This document shows, one piece after another, positions 50,015 to 60,080 of a stretch of 64,000 bases of DNA. The notes beneath the pieces are model-generated. The model did not search any database and was not told the origin of the DNA. It worked only from the letters and a program-made list of their open reading frames with translations. The DNA comes from Mongoliitalea lutea (GTDB taxonomy: Bacteria > Bacteroidota > Bacteroidia > Cytophagales > Cyclobacteriaceae), in the NCBI RefSeq assembly GCF_014652135.1, contig NZ_BMYF01000010.1, forward strand, positions 1-64,000, written 5' to 3'. Position 1 is the first letter of the stretch; each line of letters starts with the position of its first letter. The translations under genes were made by a program, and so were the position numbers.

Positions 50015-52597
50015 ATGAAATCTCAATATTCCCTGCTTTTACTAATCTTCTGCTTATTTTCTATAGCTTCTTGTAAATCTGTGAAAACTGATATACAAAC
50101 TGAGGATTCTGTAATCCAACTTGGAGTAAATGAGCAATTGGTACCAAGGACCTCCTCTTTGCTTGCGAGAGAATGGGAATCTAAGGTAGCGGATTACCGG
50201 GCAACAGATACCCGATATTTTGATATCTTGCATACAGCGTTGGATTTGCGTTTTGATTTTTCTACCCAACAAGTATTGGGCTCAGCCGAACTGGTAATGA
50301 AGCCCTATTTCTTTGAACAAAAAGAAGTGGTTTTGGATGCTAAAGATTTTGATATTCATCGAGTGGACTTGTTGGAAATAGGAGGGGCACTACCTTTGAA
50401 TTATCTGTACAAAGACAATGAGCTCACGGCTTATTTGCCTCGGGTATTCCATGATACAGATACCTTGCGATTGAAAATCAACTACACAGCCAATCCCAAC
50501 GAAAATAATGCAGCAGGCAGTAGAGCTATCACAGACACCAAAGGCTTGTATTTTATCAACCCCACAGGAGAAGAAGCAAAACCCACCCAGATATGGACAC
50601 AAGGAGAAACTGCCCACAATTCCAAATGGTTTCCAACCTTTGATAGCCCAAATCAGCGCATGACTCAGGAAATTAAATTGCGTGTCCCTGAAAAATACAG
50701 GACACTAAGCAATGGCGTTTTGCTGAGTTCGGAGTTGCATCAGGATAGCACCCGAACAGATCATTGGTTGATGGATAAGCCACACGCACCGTATCTGGCA
50801 GCCATTGCTGTAGGTGAATTTGTGGAAATTCAAGATGAATGGAAGGGTTTGCCCGTGAACTATTATGTGGAGCCTGCTTTTCAGGAAGGAGCTAAAGAAG
50901 TTTTTAAAAATACTCCGGAAATGATTGGTTTTTTCTCCAATTTGTTGGGTGTGGACTATCCTTGGCAACAATACAATCAAGTGGTAGTAAGGGATTTTGT
51001 GTCTGGAGCTATGGAAAATACTACCTTATCCATTTTTATGGAAGACTTGAATCTTACTCCTCGTGAAGCCATTGATAGTGAGTGGGATGGGATTATTGCA
51101 CATGAACTCTTTCATCAATGGTTTGGAAATCTGGTTACCACAGAGTCCTGGGCTAATCTGACCCTCAATGAAGCTTTCGCTAATTATTCTGAATATCTGT
51201 GGTATGAATACAAGCTAGGCAGAGATGAAGCGAATATGCATCATATAGCAGAAATGGAGAAGTATTTTGGAGAAGCAGAGCAAAAACAGGAGGATCTGAT
51301 TCGTTTCTATTATGATGATCCCGAGGATATGTTTGATAATCATTCCTATGCTAAGGGGGGGAGAATCCTTCACATGCTTCGCAGGCATTTGGGTGATCGA
51401 GCCTTTTTTGCCTCACTCAAACATTATTTGACCAAGCATGCATACTCCGCAGTGGAGGTCCATGATCTGAGATTAGCTTTTGAAGAAGTGACTGGTATGG
51501 ATCTCAATTGGTTTTTTAATCCTTGGTTTTTAGCCTCTGGACATCCAACACTTGCTTATGAGGTGGATTACTCCATTCCTGATAACTTATTATTGACTAT
51601 CCGACAAACTCAAGACCTGACAACTACACCCCTTTACCGGATTCCTTTCAAAGTTAGCTGGTATCATGAGGGTAAGCGATTTGAAAAGGATTTAGTATTG
51701 GATAAAGCATTTCAGCAGTTTGCCATTGAAAATAGCGTTCCTGTCAATCAGCTATACTTGGATGAGGAAAAAGTCTTGTTGAAAAAAACCGTCACCAACA
51801 GGCCGAAGGAATTTTTCATCAAACAATTGCAAGAGTCTGAGTTTGCAATCGCCCGTTATGAAGCCTTGGATAGTCTGATGACTTATTTTCCTAATGAATT
51901 AAGATTACCTTCTTTGGCGGCGAATACCTTGGACGATACATTTTGGGCTAATAGGGAACTGGCAATTATGTATTTTGCCAAAGCACCCACTTTAGTTCCG
52001 GCAGGACTTGAAGAGAAAATCTATGAACTTGCGGAGCAGGATCCACAAAATACCGTTCGATTGGCAGCGATAGAATTGTTGGGGATGCTGGATGGAGAAA
52101 AATATGCACCTGCCATGCTTCGCTGGATGAATGACCCTTCCTATTACGTCGCTGCGGCAGCACTAGGAACTTACTTGGTGGAAGAAACGAATTCAAATAG
52201 AAAAGAAATTGCCGAGCGGTATACGTCCGATCCAAACATCCGAATGACTGTTGCTTTAGCTGAGTATTTTATTCAGGAATCTCTACTCGGGAAAGGGGAT
52301 TGGTTTCACGAGCGATTGGATGCCTATAATCGCAGGTCTTTGTATTACTTTATAGGATATTATGGGGAGTATTTCACCAAACTTCCTGAAGAAGGCATGG
52401 AAAAAGCCATTGAGCGATTGACTAAAATCGCCAAGAGTGAGGAGCCTTTTTATATCAAAATTGCTGCCTTCTCTGCCTTATTCGGATTTGTAGATCAGCC
52501 AGGAGTCTTGGATAGCCTAAAGCAAATGTATGATGCGGAGACTGATGAGTCCGTCAAACGTTACCAAGAGTATTTCCTTATGCAATACTTGGATTAG
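50015..52597 (+). CDS. M1-family metallo-aminopeptidase lipoprotein
   Basis: This 860-aa protein has a lipoprotein signal (LLIFCLFSIASCKSVK, Cys20). The M1 N-domain has the exopeptidase signature GAMEN (VSGAMENTTLSIF). The zinc site is HELFHQWFGNLVTTESWANLTLNE, with HExxH and the downstream Glu. The C-terminal part is HEAT-like helical (VRLAAIELLGMLDGEKYAP). It is surface- or periplasm-anchored and removes N-terminal residues from peptides. It ends four bases into the convergent rlmN gene. Confidence 0.93.
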   Translation: MKSQYSLLLLIFCLFSIASCKSVKTDIQTEDSVIQLGVNEQLVPRTSSLLAREWESKVADYRATDTRYFDILHTALDLRFDFSTQQVLGSAELVMKPYFFEQKEVVLDAKDFDIHRVDLLEIGGALPLNYLYKDNELTAYLPRVFHDTDTLRLKINYTANPNENNAAGSRAITDTKGLYFINPTGEEAKPTQIWTQGETAHNSKWFPTFDSPNQRMTQEIKLRVPEKYRTLSNGVLLSSELHQDSTRTDHWLMDKPHAPYLAAIAVGEFVEIQDEWKGLPVNYYVEPAFQEGAKEVFKNTPEMIGFFSNLLGVDYPWQQYNQVVVRDFVSGAMENTTLSIFMEDLNLTPREAIDSEWDGIIAHELFHQWFGNLVTTESWANLTLNEAFANYSEYLWYEYKLGRDEANMHHIAEMEKYFGEAEQKQEDLIRFYYDDPEDMFDNHSYAKGGRILHMLRRHLGDRAFFASLKHYLTKHAYSAVEVHDLRLAFEEVTGMDLNWFFNPWFLASGHPTLAYEVDYSIPDNLLLTIRQTQDLTTTPLYRIPFKVSWYHEGKRFEKDLVLDKAFQQFAIENSVPVNQLYLDEEKVLLKKTVTNRPKEFFIKQLQESEFAIARYEALDSLMTYFPNELRLPSLAANTLDDTFWANRELAIMYFAKAPTLVPAGLEEKIYELAEQDPQNTVRLAAIELLGMLDGEKYAPAMLRWMNDPSYYVAAAALGTYLVEETNSNRKEIAERYTSDPNIRMTVALAEYFIQESLLGKGDWFHERLDAYNRRSLYYFIGYYGEYFTKLPEEGMEKAIERLTKIAKSEEPFYIKIAAFSALFGFVDQPGVLDSLKQMYDAETDESVKRYQEYFLMQYLD

Positions 52598-53676
52598 GAT
52601 TTCTTCAAAGGGATATTGCCTTCCAGTTCGGCGACTTCATTCTTATTGGCTAGCTGACCGCAGGCAGCATCGATATCCTGTCCTCTGGACTTACGGACTT
52701 TGGCGATGATGCCCTGTCCTTCCAAGATACGGATATACATGTCCACAGCCTCCTGCTTGGCCTGACGGAATTCTCCTTCGTCAATCGGGTTGTACTGGAT
52801 GATATTGACTTTGGAAGGGATGATTTTACAGAATTTGGCCAATGCTTTGGCATGTGCCTCATCGTCATTGATGCCATCCCAAATGACGTATTCGTAGGTG
52901 ACTTTCCGTTTGGTTTTCTGATACCAATAGCGCAAGGAATCTGCCAAATCTTCCAATGGATTGACATCATTGATGGGCATTAATCTACTTCTCGTCTCAT
53001 TGATTGCGGAATGCAGGGATATGGCTAAGTTGAACTTTACTTCATCATCAGCCATTTTTCGGATCATTTTTGGGATGCCTACGGTGGATAGGGTAATCCT
53101 TCTCGGGGCCATTCCCAAACCTTCAGGTGACGTAATCTTATCGATGGCATCCACTACATTGGCATAATTCAAGAGCGGTTCACCCATTCCCATGAATACA
53201 ATGTTGGTCAAAGGACGATTGAAATAAGTCTCAGCCTCTTCTTTGATCGCAACCACTTGGTCATAGATTTCATCCGGATTCAGATTACGCATGCGTTTCA
53301 AGCGGGCCGTTGCACAAAAGTTGCAGTCCAGACTACAGCCTACTTGGGAAGATACACAAGCAGTGATACGTTTGGTAGTTGGAATCAACACGGATTCGAC
53401 AATCTTGCCATCGTGCAGCTTTACGGCATTTTTGATGGTGCCATCTGTGGAGTGCTGCATCAAATCCACTTTGACATGGTTGATAGAAAAATTGTCTTTG
53501 AGCATCTCCCGGGTCTCCTTGGAGATATTGCTCATGTCATCAAAGTTTTTCAAAGACTTATTCCAAAGCCAGTCATAGACCTGCTTGGCTCGGAATTTTT
53601 TATCTCCCTGTGTTACAAAAAACTCTTCTAATTGTTGAAGAGAAAATTTACGGATGTCTTTTTTACTTTGCTCCAT
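52594..53676 (-). CDS. rlmN: Dual-specificity RNA methyltransferase RlmN
   Basis: This 360-aa radical-SAM methyltransferase makes 2-methyladenosine at A2503 of 23S rRNA and A37 of some tRNAs. The CxxxCxxC cluster lies in GCSLDCNFCATARL, the SAM region includes IVFMGMGEPLLNYANV, and the second catalytic cysteine is near the C-terminus in DIDAACGQLANK. The N-terminal accessory domain (KKFRAKQVYDWLWNK) is complete. Confidence 0.95.
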   Translation of the reverse strand: MEQSKKDIRKFSLQQLEEFFVTQGDKKFRAKQVYDWLWNKSLKNFDDMSNISKETREMLKDNFSINHVKVDLMQHSTDGTIKNAVKLHDGKIVESVLIPTTKRITACVSSQVGCSLDCNFCATARLKRMRNLNPDEIYDQVVAIKEEAETYFNRPLTNIVFMGMGEPLLNYANVVDAIDKITSPEGLGMAPRRITLSTVGIPKMIRKMADDEVKFNLAISLHSAINETRSRLMPINDVNPLEDLADSLRYWYQKTKRKVTYEYVIWDGINDDEAHAKALAKFCKIIPSKVNIIQYNPIDEGEFRQAKQEAVDMYIRILEGQGIIAKVRKSRGQDIDAACGQLANKNEVAELEGNIPLKKS

Positions 53677-53904
53677 GCGGCAAAGGTAAGAAAAAGGAAG
53701 GGGAGCACGCTTATTTCTAGAGAAGAAATGAGGAAGTGTTCAGGGGTTCTGTATTAATCAAATTCGTAAGGTGTTGGTAGTAATGTAAAAACTTTGTTCA
53801 AATAGAAAATCAAACACTTTCATAGTTTGCTGAAATTATACGCTATTCCTACTTGTTGTATACATTAAATTTATGTAGACTAGCTTTCCCATTGCTACTT
53901 GTAA

Positions 53905-54972
53905 ATGAAAAAAATTCTTTTGACCATACTTTACGGCATAAAAAGTAAACTTTCTTCGATCAAGGTCTTTCTAGGGTTGAAGTTGAGATTGATTCAGTCG
54001 ATTCAACTCATGCCTTATAAAGGCTTTGGGAATGCTCAGGAGATTTTTTTTGTGGGGCGGGTGCTTCGGGATCGAGGAATTGGCATCTCGACCATTGAGG
54101 ACAGCAAATGGAGAAACTTTGTAAATATGTACAAGCGTTTTGCTAGTTGGGAAATACCAGGTTTACAGATTCAGGCGAGGTTTCAAGGAGAAGAAGTTAC
54201 AGTAATTTCCGATGACGAAGGGTATTTTGAGGTGCATCTTTCAAAGGCAGGCGGTTGGAAGCTCACACATTTTTGGAATCAGGTGGAGCTCACTTTATTA
54301 GATAATCCACTGAAAGATGCTCCTTTGGTCCAAGTGTACAACCCTGTGTTTATACCGTATGAAGCCTGTGATTTTGGAGTGATTTCTGATATCGATGACA
54401 CCATCGTGCCTACGGGAGCCACACGATTGTGGGAAATGGTGAAGACCACCTTTTTTGGGAATGCGCACACCCGATTGCCCTTCGAGGGAGTTGCTGAGTT
54501 TTATCAGGCTTTGCATCGAGGGATGGATGGTTTAGACTCCAATCCCTTTTTTTATGTGTCGAGTTCGCCTTGGAATTTGTATGATTTTTTGATGGAGTTT
54601 TTGGATGCCCATCAAATTCCAAAAGGACCTCTAATGCTGCGGGATTTGGGTCTTTCGAGAGAACAGTTTATTGCAGGCAGCCATTGGGAGCATAAGTTGA
54701 GACAAGTGGAAAAGATTTTTGAAGTGGAGAAAGAACTCCCTTTTATTTTGATTGGCGATAGTGGACAGCACGATGCAGAGATTTACCTCCAAGTCATCAA
54801 GGACTATCCTGGAAGAGTAAAAGCCGTATATATCCGAAGCGTATCCGAAAAGCGGGAGGAATTGATGGAAAACATCGCCAAGGAAATGTTAGCCTTAGGT
54901 GTTGAGATGATTCTTATTCACAACACCGCGCAAGCCCTTTCCCACGCCCGCCTCAATTCTTGGATTCGGTAG
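53905..54972 (+). CDS. DUF2183 (App1-like) phosphatase-domain protein
   Basis: This 355-aa protein has the App1/DUF2183 HAD-like catalytic segment with DxDxT (VISDIDDTIVPTGATR), then SSSPWNLYDFLMEFLDAH and a final ILIGDSGQHDAEIY acidic motif. Yeast App1 is a phosphatidate phosphatase; bacterial members have the same core but unknown substrates. There is no signal peptide, although the N-terminus is basic. The upstream 53677..53904 shows no gene. Confidence 0.86.
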   Translation: MKKILLTILYGIKSKLSSIKVFLGLKLRLIQSIQLMPYKGFGNAQEIFFVGRVLRDRGIGISTIEDSKWRNFVNMYKRFASWEIPGLQIQARFQGEEVTVISDDEGYFEVHLSKAGGWKLTHFWNQVELTLLDNPLKDAPLVQVYNPVFIPYEACDFGVISDIDDTIVPTGATRLWEMVKTTFFGNAHTRLPFEGVAEFYQALHRGMDGLDSNPFFYVSSSPWNLYDFLMEFLDAHQIPKGPLMLRDLGLSREQFIAGSHWEHKLRQVEKIFEVEKELPFILIGDSGQHDAEIYLQVIKDYPGRVKAVYIRSVSEKREELMENIAKEMLALGVEMILIHNTAQALSHARLNSWIR

Positions 54973-55194
54973 GAGGGCGATTGATGTTCTTTTGCCAGGA
55001 ACTTGCTTGCAGCAGGTAAGTAAAATTTATTAATATGTCATGAATATTGCTGCGAATAAGTATAATTGAGAAAAAAAATAAAAAAAGTGTTTAACCGTTG
55101 GAGTATTCGTTTTTTTTTTTGAAACGTTAAGGATAGGTGTTCTTAATGGGTCAAGTTCTCCCGCATGTTGCAAAGAACATAAATCAATAATTTC

Positions 55195-55413
55195 ATGAAA
55201 AAAATAATGTCAGTAACTTTTGCTCTTGTGTTGCTGGGGTCAATTGATGCCAATGCTTGGTGGTGGAAGGGTCAAACAATTGAATGTACAGCATCTTACA
55301 AAATCAAAGCTAGTTTAGGCCCTGTTGAGGTGGAGATTGGTGATGAATGGATTGGTACAAAAACCCAATGTGTAAGTGGAGATTCCTGGTGTTTCACCGG
55401 TGTTTGTTATTAA
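55195..55413 (+). CDS. NVEALA-like secreted cysteine-containing peptide
   Basis: This 72-aa protein has a signal peptide (KKIMSVTFALVLLGS) followed by IDANAWWW, in the position of the NVEALA motif. The mature part has four cysteines: one in IECTAS, one in TQCVSG and a C-terminal pair in SWCFTGVCY. It lies four bases upstream of the beta-propeller lipoprotein gene and is surely co-transcribed with it. This repeats the peptide-plus-propeller layout of 28304-29874. The upstream 54973..55194 holds no gene. Function unknown; an exported signal or substrate is possible. Confidence 0.75.
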   Translation: MKKIMSVTFALVLLGSIDANAWWWKGQTIECTASYKIKASLGPVEVEIGDEWIGTKTQCVSGDSWCFTGVCY

Positions 55414-55417
55414 AACT

Positions 55418-56677
55418 ATGAGGAATACTACATTTGTCCAAATGGTAGCCCTAGCCTTTGGGGCTACCATTTTTATGATTTCCTGCACAAATCAGCGATC
55501 GCAACATAGCAGAAATACGCTCTTTGACTGGGTGACCGATGATTCAAATGTCAATGACATTCCCTTGCTTGAAAATCATTCTATTGCAATTGACCTCTCT
55601 GGGGCCGATTTGAATCAGTCGATTGCTCTGTCGGAACTGCTTGCAGGGGTGAAACTGGTCCAATTAGATGAGAGCCCCCACTTTTTAATTGGGGATATTG
55701 ATAAAATTATTTTCAATGATTCCCTTATTTACATGCTTGACCGATATGTACACAATTCACTCCAAGTTTTCGGCCGCAAAGGCGAATTTATTAAGGCAAT
55801 AACCCCTACAGGTAATGGGCCAAATGAGTTGCAATCAATATCAGATTTTGATGTAGATGCCGATGGAGTGTACATCTATGATAATTGGGGCGCTAAATTT
55901 CATCATTATTCACATCAATGGAGCCTAATTGAAGAATGGAAAGTGCCTTTGAGGGTATCCACGTTTCGAAAAATTGGGGATAAAAAATGGTTATTTTCAA
56001 ACATTGATAATCCTAATGGGCATTTTCTAAGTTTAGATGATGGCGATATCGTGGTGTGGGATCAGGGTGGTGAACATTTTTTAAAATTTTCTTCGCCCTT
56101 GTTTAACCACCATGCAACAGATTTTACGCCAAGGGATGTTACCAGAAATAATTCAGGAATCATCACAGCCATGCTTCGGTTTCATCCTGAAATTTATCGC
56201 TGGGACAATGAGACTAATTCATTTGAAACATTGATTACAATTGATCTGGGAAATAAAGGTCTTACCGCAAAAGAATATCAATCGATAGGACCGAGTTTTA
56301 TCGAAGAAAGAAAAAAGGACCAAAAGTTTTATTCTTTTGGACGGCATTTCGTGACTGAAAAGTGGATAGGAGTGGAATTTAGTCGAAGTAAAGGAAATCC
56401 CTTGTTCATTTTTCATGATAGATTGACGGGTCGCACACTTCATGGAACTGCAATAAAATTTGATGTTCCGGGCTTACTTTCATTCAGTCTTCCTTGGTCT
56501 TGTCAAGGGAATACATGTATTGCCCATATTGAGCTGCCAAGGATAAAAAAATCCGATGTAGAATCATACATTGCTCTGCTCAAAGAGAAAAAACTACATT
56601 CTGATGAACTGGAACGGTTGATAAGGACAGTTGATGATATTGAAACTCCAATCCTTGCAATTATGACACTTCAATAG
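55418..56677 (+). CDS. 6-bladed beta-propeller lipoprotein
   Basis: I chose the ATG at 55418, four bases after the peptide gene stop. It gives 419 aa with a lipoprotein signal (VALAFGATIFMISCTNQ); an upstream in-frame ATG lies inside the peptide gene. The beta-propeller blades show the 6-bladed family pattern: DIDKIIFNDSLIYMLDR, SLQVFGRKGEFIKAITPTG, GNGPNELQSISDFDVDADG and VYIYDNWGAKFHHYS. This family is common and uncharacterised in Bacteroidota, often beside NVEALA peptides and redoxins. It is probably outer-surface or periplasmic. Confidence 0.82.
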   Translation: MRNTTFVQMVALAFGATIFMISCTNQRSQHSRNTLFDWVTDDSNVNDIPLLENHSIAIDLSGADLNQSIALSELLAGVKLVQLDESPHFLIGDIDKIIFNDSLIYMLDRYVHNSLQVFGRKGEFIKAITPTGNGPNELQSISDFDVDADGVYIYDNWGAKFHHYSHQWSLIEEWKVPLRVSTFRKIGDKKWLFSNIDNPNGHFLSLDDGDIVVWDQGGEHFLKFSSPLFNHHATDFTPRDVTRNNSGIITAMLRFHPEIYRWDNETNSFETLITIDLGNKGLTAKEYQSIGPSFIEERKKDQKFYSFGRHFVTEKWIGVEFSRSKGNPLFIFHDRLTGRTLHGTAIKFDVPGLLSFSLPWSCQGNTCIAHIELPRIKKSDVESYIALLKEKKLHSDELERLIRTVDDIETPILAIMTLQ

Positions 56678-56806
56678 GGGGGAGTTTAATTCAATTAAAG
56701 TTTATTCAACTGTTGTAGGGGTCTTTTTTCAACGTTAAAAACAGTTTTTCTATTTCTTCTAACATTTGCATGAATAGCCGATAAGGCATCAGTATTAATA
56801 CCCCGC

Positions 56807-57823
56807 CTACTGCATTCGCAGCTGCCCATTATCTACATGCCAAAATTGTTCTGACCAAGGGATGTTCCAATGAAGAATATTTACAAGTTCTTCGTTAGTG
56901 GCTTGGGATAGACGACGGTAGCGGAGAACCTGATTATCTAATCTCCAATGCAGGGATTGACCTGCTTGGAGTCTTTCGGGGAATTTTTCGGGTTGGTGTT
57001 CCTCTAGCAGCGTTACTCCACCCGAGCCTAGGGCCATGGCTTCTCCGGAAGATGCTACACAAAGAGCTGTGCGCTCATCCACAGCAATTCCCCGCAAAGC
57101 CACAGTTTGACTAGGGCTTTTGAGGCGTGCTATAAAGGAAACTAAGCGGCCTTCTCTTCCTCTTTCCGTAAAGTGCTGATCAGTAATCAGATTAGGCAGT
57201 AAGGGGTGATTGATTAAGGAGGATTTTCTTACTGTCAATCGTGAATCAAAGGGATTGCTCAATGCTTCCGTACTGATGATGCTTCCGTTTTCACCCGTAT
57301 ACACAAATTCTCCCATAATCGCACAGCCAGCACTTGTTCCACCGATAGGGACTTTCTTCTCATGAATCAAATAGTGGATAGCCTTTTCTGTTTCAGTTCC
57401 TTCCCAAGCCTCAAGGTATACAGACTGATCCCCTCCTGCAATAAAAAGAGCCTCTGCTTTCCGGATAGTTTCATAAACACGGGGATCATTGGCAGCATTT
57501 TTATTTCGAATAAGAAGGGTCTCTACCGAGTTTACGGAGCCAAGATTTTGAATGTAGCTATTGTAGCCATCCCCTCCGGAGGCTCGTATAATCAAAAAGT
57601 CCCCACCACCTGAGCGCTCGATCATCCATTGCATAGCAGCATCTACATCACTTCCTCCACCCATTAGTACAAGGCCTCCTTCGGAAGCTGTATGGACATC
57701 CTGCTTGTTGCCAACCCTACCCAATGAAAAGGGATTGGATTCTTCCGCATGCTCAGTGGATTGGCATGCAGCTGTTCCACAAAGCATAAAAAAACTAATG
57801 ACAAAGCGTATAATATTTCCCAT
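56807..57823 (-). CDS. Cyanophycinase-like S51-family lipoprotein
   Basis: This 338-aa protein has a lipoprotein signal (MLCGTAACQSTE). The S51 peptidase/cyanophycinase fold is recognised from GGLVLMGGGSDVDAAMQWM, the FIAGGDQSVYLEAWEG turn, the nucleophile Ser in PIGGTSAGCAIMGE, and DQHFTERGREGRL with the catalytic-site His. Cyanophycinases cleave beta-aspartyl-arginine polymers. Exported relatives in heterotrophs probably act on peptides, so the true substrate is uncertain. A GAVDER-like strand (GIAVDERTALCV) completes the family pattern. Confidence 0.88.
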   Translation of the reverse strand: MGNIIRFVISFFMLCGTAACQSTEHAEESNPFSLGRVGNKQDVHTASEGGLVLMGGGSDVDAAMQWMIERSGGGDFLIIRASGGDGYNSYIQNLGSVNSVETLLIRNKNAANDPRVYETIRKAEALFIAGGDQSVYLEAWEGTETEKAIHYLIHEKKVPIGGTSAGCAIMGEFVYTGENGSIISTEALSNPFDSRLTVRKSSLINHPLLPNLITDQHFTERGREGRLVSFIARLKSPSQTVALRGIAVDERTALCVASSGEAMALGSGGVTLLEEHQPEKFPERLQAGQSLHWRLDNQVLRYRRLSQATNEELVNILHWNIPWSEQFWHVDNGQLRMQ

Positions 57824-57866
57824 GGTTTATAGTTTGAATCTCAAATGTGCCAATTAAATTTGACCT

Positions 57867-58508
57867 ATGAAATATTTTCCGGTATTAGTTCTGCTATTGA
57901 TTTTTTCTTCCTGTGTTCAATCCAAAATCTTCCCAATCGGTCCATCTCGAGCTTGTTTTGAACCAACAGATGGAGTGGTATTGGCTCCTTTTCAGGATAT
58001 AGGCTTCAATGAGGCAGTCAAATTGGAGGGAATCATTCAAGAGGAATTGAAGAAAGCGGGTTTTGGTAATGTAGAAACCGCCCCTGATTTGGAATATGAA
58101 ATGCTCGCAGCAGGCATCAAGGATGTGGATGATCCGGATCAATTTTACCGGTTTTTTTCAGAGCTAAAAAGGCAGTGGTTTATCCAAGTGGATATCGTGG
58201 GATGGAAGAATGAAGGTGGTTTGGCCTATGAACAGGAGGATTTGGGAAGAAAGGGCTCGGATCCTTATTACGTGAGTCCACAAATCTCTAATAGTAATGT
58301 GGTCAAAGTGCGATTCATCGTGTGGGATACGCAGCAGGATGTCAAAGTTTATGAGTTCGAATCCCAGACTACAGCATCCGGTATTCCGATTCCAAGTGGC
58401 AATGATGAGGATATGTATTCCCTAAACTTATCCTCCATGTCCATGGTCCTGCAAAAATCGGTAAGAAAAGGAGCGATTCATCTTGGGAAAAAGATGAAGT
58501 GTATCTAA
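57867..58508 (+). CDS. Lipoprotein of unknown function
   Basis: This 213-aa protein has a clear lipoprotein signal (VLVLLLIFSSCVQS, Cys16). The mature part has a strand-helix pattern (GVVLAPFQDIGFNEAVKLEG, then VKVRFIVWDTQQDVKVYEFE) reminiscent of proteins that bind other envelope components, but no family is recognised. It is divergent from the cyanophycinase-like gene across 43 bases and ends before a strong terminator. Confidence 0.68.
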   Translation: MKYFPVLVLLLIFSSCVQSKIFPIGPSRACFEPTDGVVLAPFQDIGFNEAVKLEGIIQEELKKAGFGNVETAPDLEYEMLAAGIKDVDDPDQFYRFFSELKRQWFIQVDIVGWKNEGGLAYEQEDLGRKGSDPYYVSPQISNSNVVKVRFIVWDTQQDVKVYEFESQTTASGIPIPSGNDEDMYSLNLSSMSMVLQKSVRKGAIHLGKKMKCI

Positions 58509-58513
58509 TCAGT

Positions 58514-58550
58514 CCAGACCTGGCAGATTTTAAAAACCTGCCAAGTCTGG
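58514..58550. terminator. Strong terminator hairpin between convergent genes
   Basis: CCAGACCTGGCAG pairs with CTGCCAAGTCTGG (one mismatch) around an A/T loop. It serves the lipoprotein gene and the GntP permease gene, which end on either side. Confidence 0.7.
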
Positions 58551-58552
58551 TA

Positions 58553-59893
58553 CTAGTAAAATAAGTTTATTAACCACGCGAGCACTACTATCATGCCTAA
58601 AGCGCTTACTCCCATCAAAAAGGTGAGCAGGGTATAACTTCTCAGTGCCTCAGCAACACTCAGTCCTGTAAACTCCTTTACAATCCAAAAATAAGAGTCA
58701 TTGGCATGGGATACACTCATGGCTCCCGCACCAATGGCACTTATCAATAAACCCGTTTGCATAGCTGAAAAACCAGTTTCTGCCGGCAGCATACTAATGA
58801 GCAGAGAAGCGGAAATAATCATCGCGGAGGTACTGGAACCCTGTGCTGTCTTCAAAAAAGCACTTATTCCAAAGGCCAATAAAATCCATCCAAAAAGTGA
58901 AGAGGGCTGCATGTTCCAGGATTGAAGGATTTCCTGCAAACCAATTTGTTTTAAAATGGTTCCAAAGCCAGCACCGGAACCGGTTAATACAAGTATTGGT
59001 CCAGCGGTGACTATTCCTTTTTCAAAAGCAATCCGCATTAAATTACTCCCATCAGGAGCTTTTAATTTCCAAAAGCCCAATGCCAATCCACAGCTGATCG
59101 CTAGGAAGGGATTGCCAGCAGTTTTTAATACTTGCCCAAGTGCTTCATTGGTTATCAGGGAATGTAGATTCCCGATGGCAATCAGTAGTAGTGGTAGGGA
59201 TATTACAGAAGCTGACCAAAAGAATGAGGGTATTGGTGTCGCAGTGGGTGTATTAGCAGTAGCTTTTTCAGGAAGTTGCTCATGTAATTTTTGATTGGCA
59301 AAACGCTTAGCCCACCAGGCCACCACAAGCAGAACAGGGATCATCAGAAGTATTCCCAAAAGCAACACTACTCCTAATTGTTGCTCCATCTGCATCATGC
59401 CCGCCACAGCCAAAGGCCCAGGTGTGGGAGGGATAAGTATATGTGAAAGGTAGAGTCCTCCTGCTAAAGACAGACTGAAGGTCAAGGGTGATATTCCGGA
59501 GGTTTTGGAAAGATTCTTCCCTACAGGATCCAATAATATAAATCCAGCATCGCAGAAAACAGGGATTCCGACCACCGAACCCATCAAGCCTGTACTCAAA
59601 GCGGGGAACCTTTTACCAATGCTGGACCATAATTTTAGCGCCAGACTCATGGCTGCCCCAGATTTTTCTAATAGGTAACCAAAAACACAACCTAAAATAA
59701 TTATCAGCCCAATCTGTCCAATCAAACTTCCAAATCCCTTACTGAATTCCTCAATGGCACTAGAAACATGCATGCCTGCAGCCACTCCCACCCACACAGC
59801 CGCTACAGCTAATGCAATCAAGGGATGGATTTTCCATCGGGCGGTTGCCAAGATTATCCAAAGGATTGATAGAAATAGATGAAAAACAACCAT
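58553..59893 (-). CDS. GntP-family gluconate:H+ symporter
   Basis: This 446-aa membrane protein has about 12 hydrophobic segments. GntP-family signatures are visible: GFGSLIGQIGLIIILGCVFG, LMGSVVGIPVFCDAGFILLD, LSLAGGLYLSHILIPPTPGP and TAQGSSTSAMIISASLL. It takes up gluconate or a related sugar acid with protons. No sugar-acid catabolic gene is adjacent, so the exact substrate is open. Confidence 0.92.
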   Translation of the reverse strand: MVVFHLFLSILWIILATARWKIHPLIALAVAAVWVGVAAGMHVSSAIEEFSKGFGSLIGQIGLIIILGCVFGYLLEKSGAAMSLALKLWSSIGKRFPALSTGLMGSVVGIPVFCDAGFILLDPVGKNLSKTSGISPLTFSLSLAGGLYLSHILIPPTPGPLAVAGMMQMEQQLGVVLLLGILLMIPVLLVVAWWAKRFANQKLHEQLPEKATANTPTATPIPSFFWSASVISLPLLLIAIGNLHSLITNEALGQVLKTAGNPFLAISCGLALGFWKLKAPDGSNLMRIAFEKGIVTAGPILVLTGSGAGFGTILKQIGLQEILQSWNMQPSSLFGWILLAFGISAFLKTAQGSSTSAMIISASLLISMLPAETGFSAMQTGLLISAIGAGAMSVSHANDSYFWIVKEFTGLSVAEALRSYTLLTFLMGVSALGMIVVLAWLINLFY

Positions 59894-59914
59894 TGAGAAA
59901 TAAGTCTGAATTGT

Positions 59915-60080
59915 TTACCGAGGTGCATAAATATCCCAATAATCTTTTGGAGAAACAATTCTAGTGGTTTTATGCTGCTGAAATGTGAAATGATTGGTGT
60001 TTCCTGTAATGATAAATGAAGCTTGGGATGTTTCAGCCAGCTCTAAAATCTTATTGTCATTTTTCAATTGATATTGATAA
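59915..60080 (-). pseudogene. C-terminal remnant of a PIN-domain toxin
   Basis: A minus-strand frame ending at 59915 reads LKNDNKILELAETSQASFI, then ITGNTNHFTF and TTRIVSPKDYW. This is the ending of PIN-family (VapC/PilT-like) ribonucleases: the DNK metal Asp, then ITGN/TGD, then IVSP. The N-terminal two-thirds with the first acidic residues is missing, because upstream the sequence becomes the 3' end of the DUF5686 gene. No antitoxin lies next to it. Confidence 0.6.
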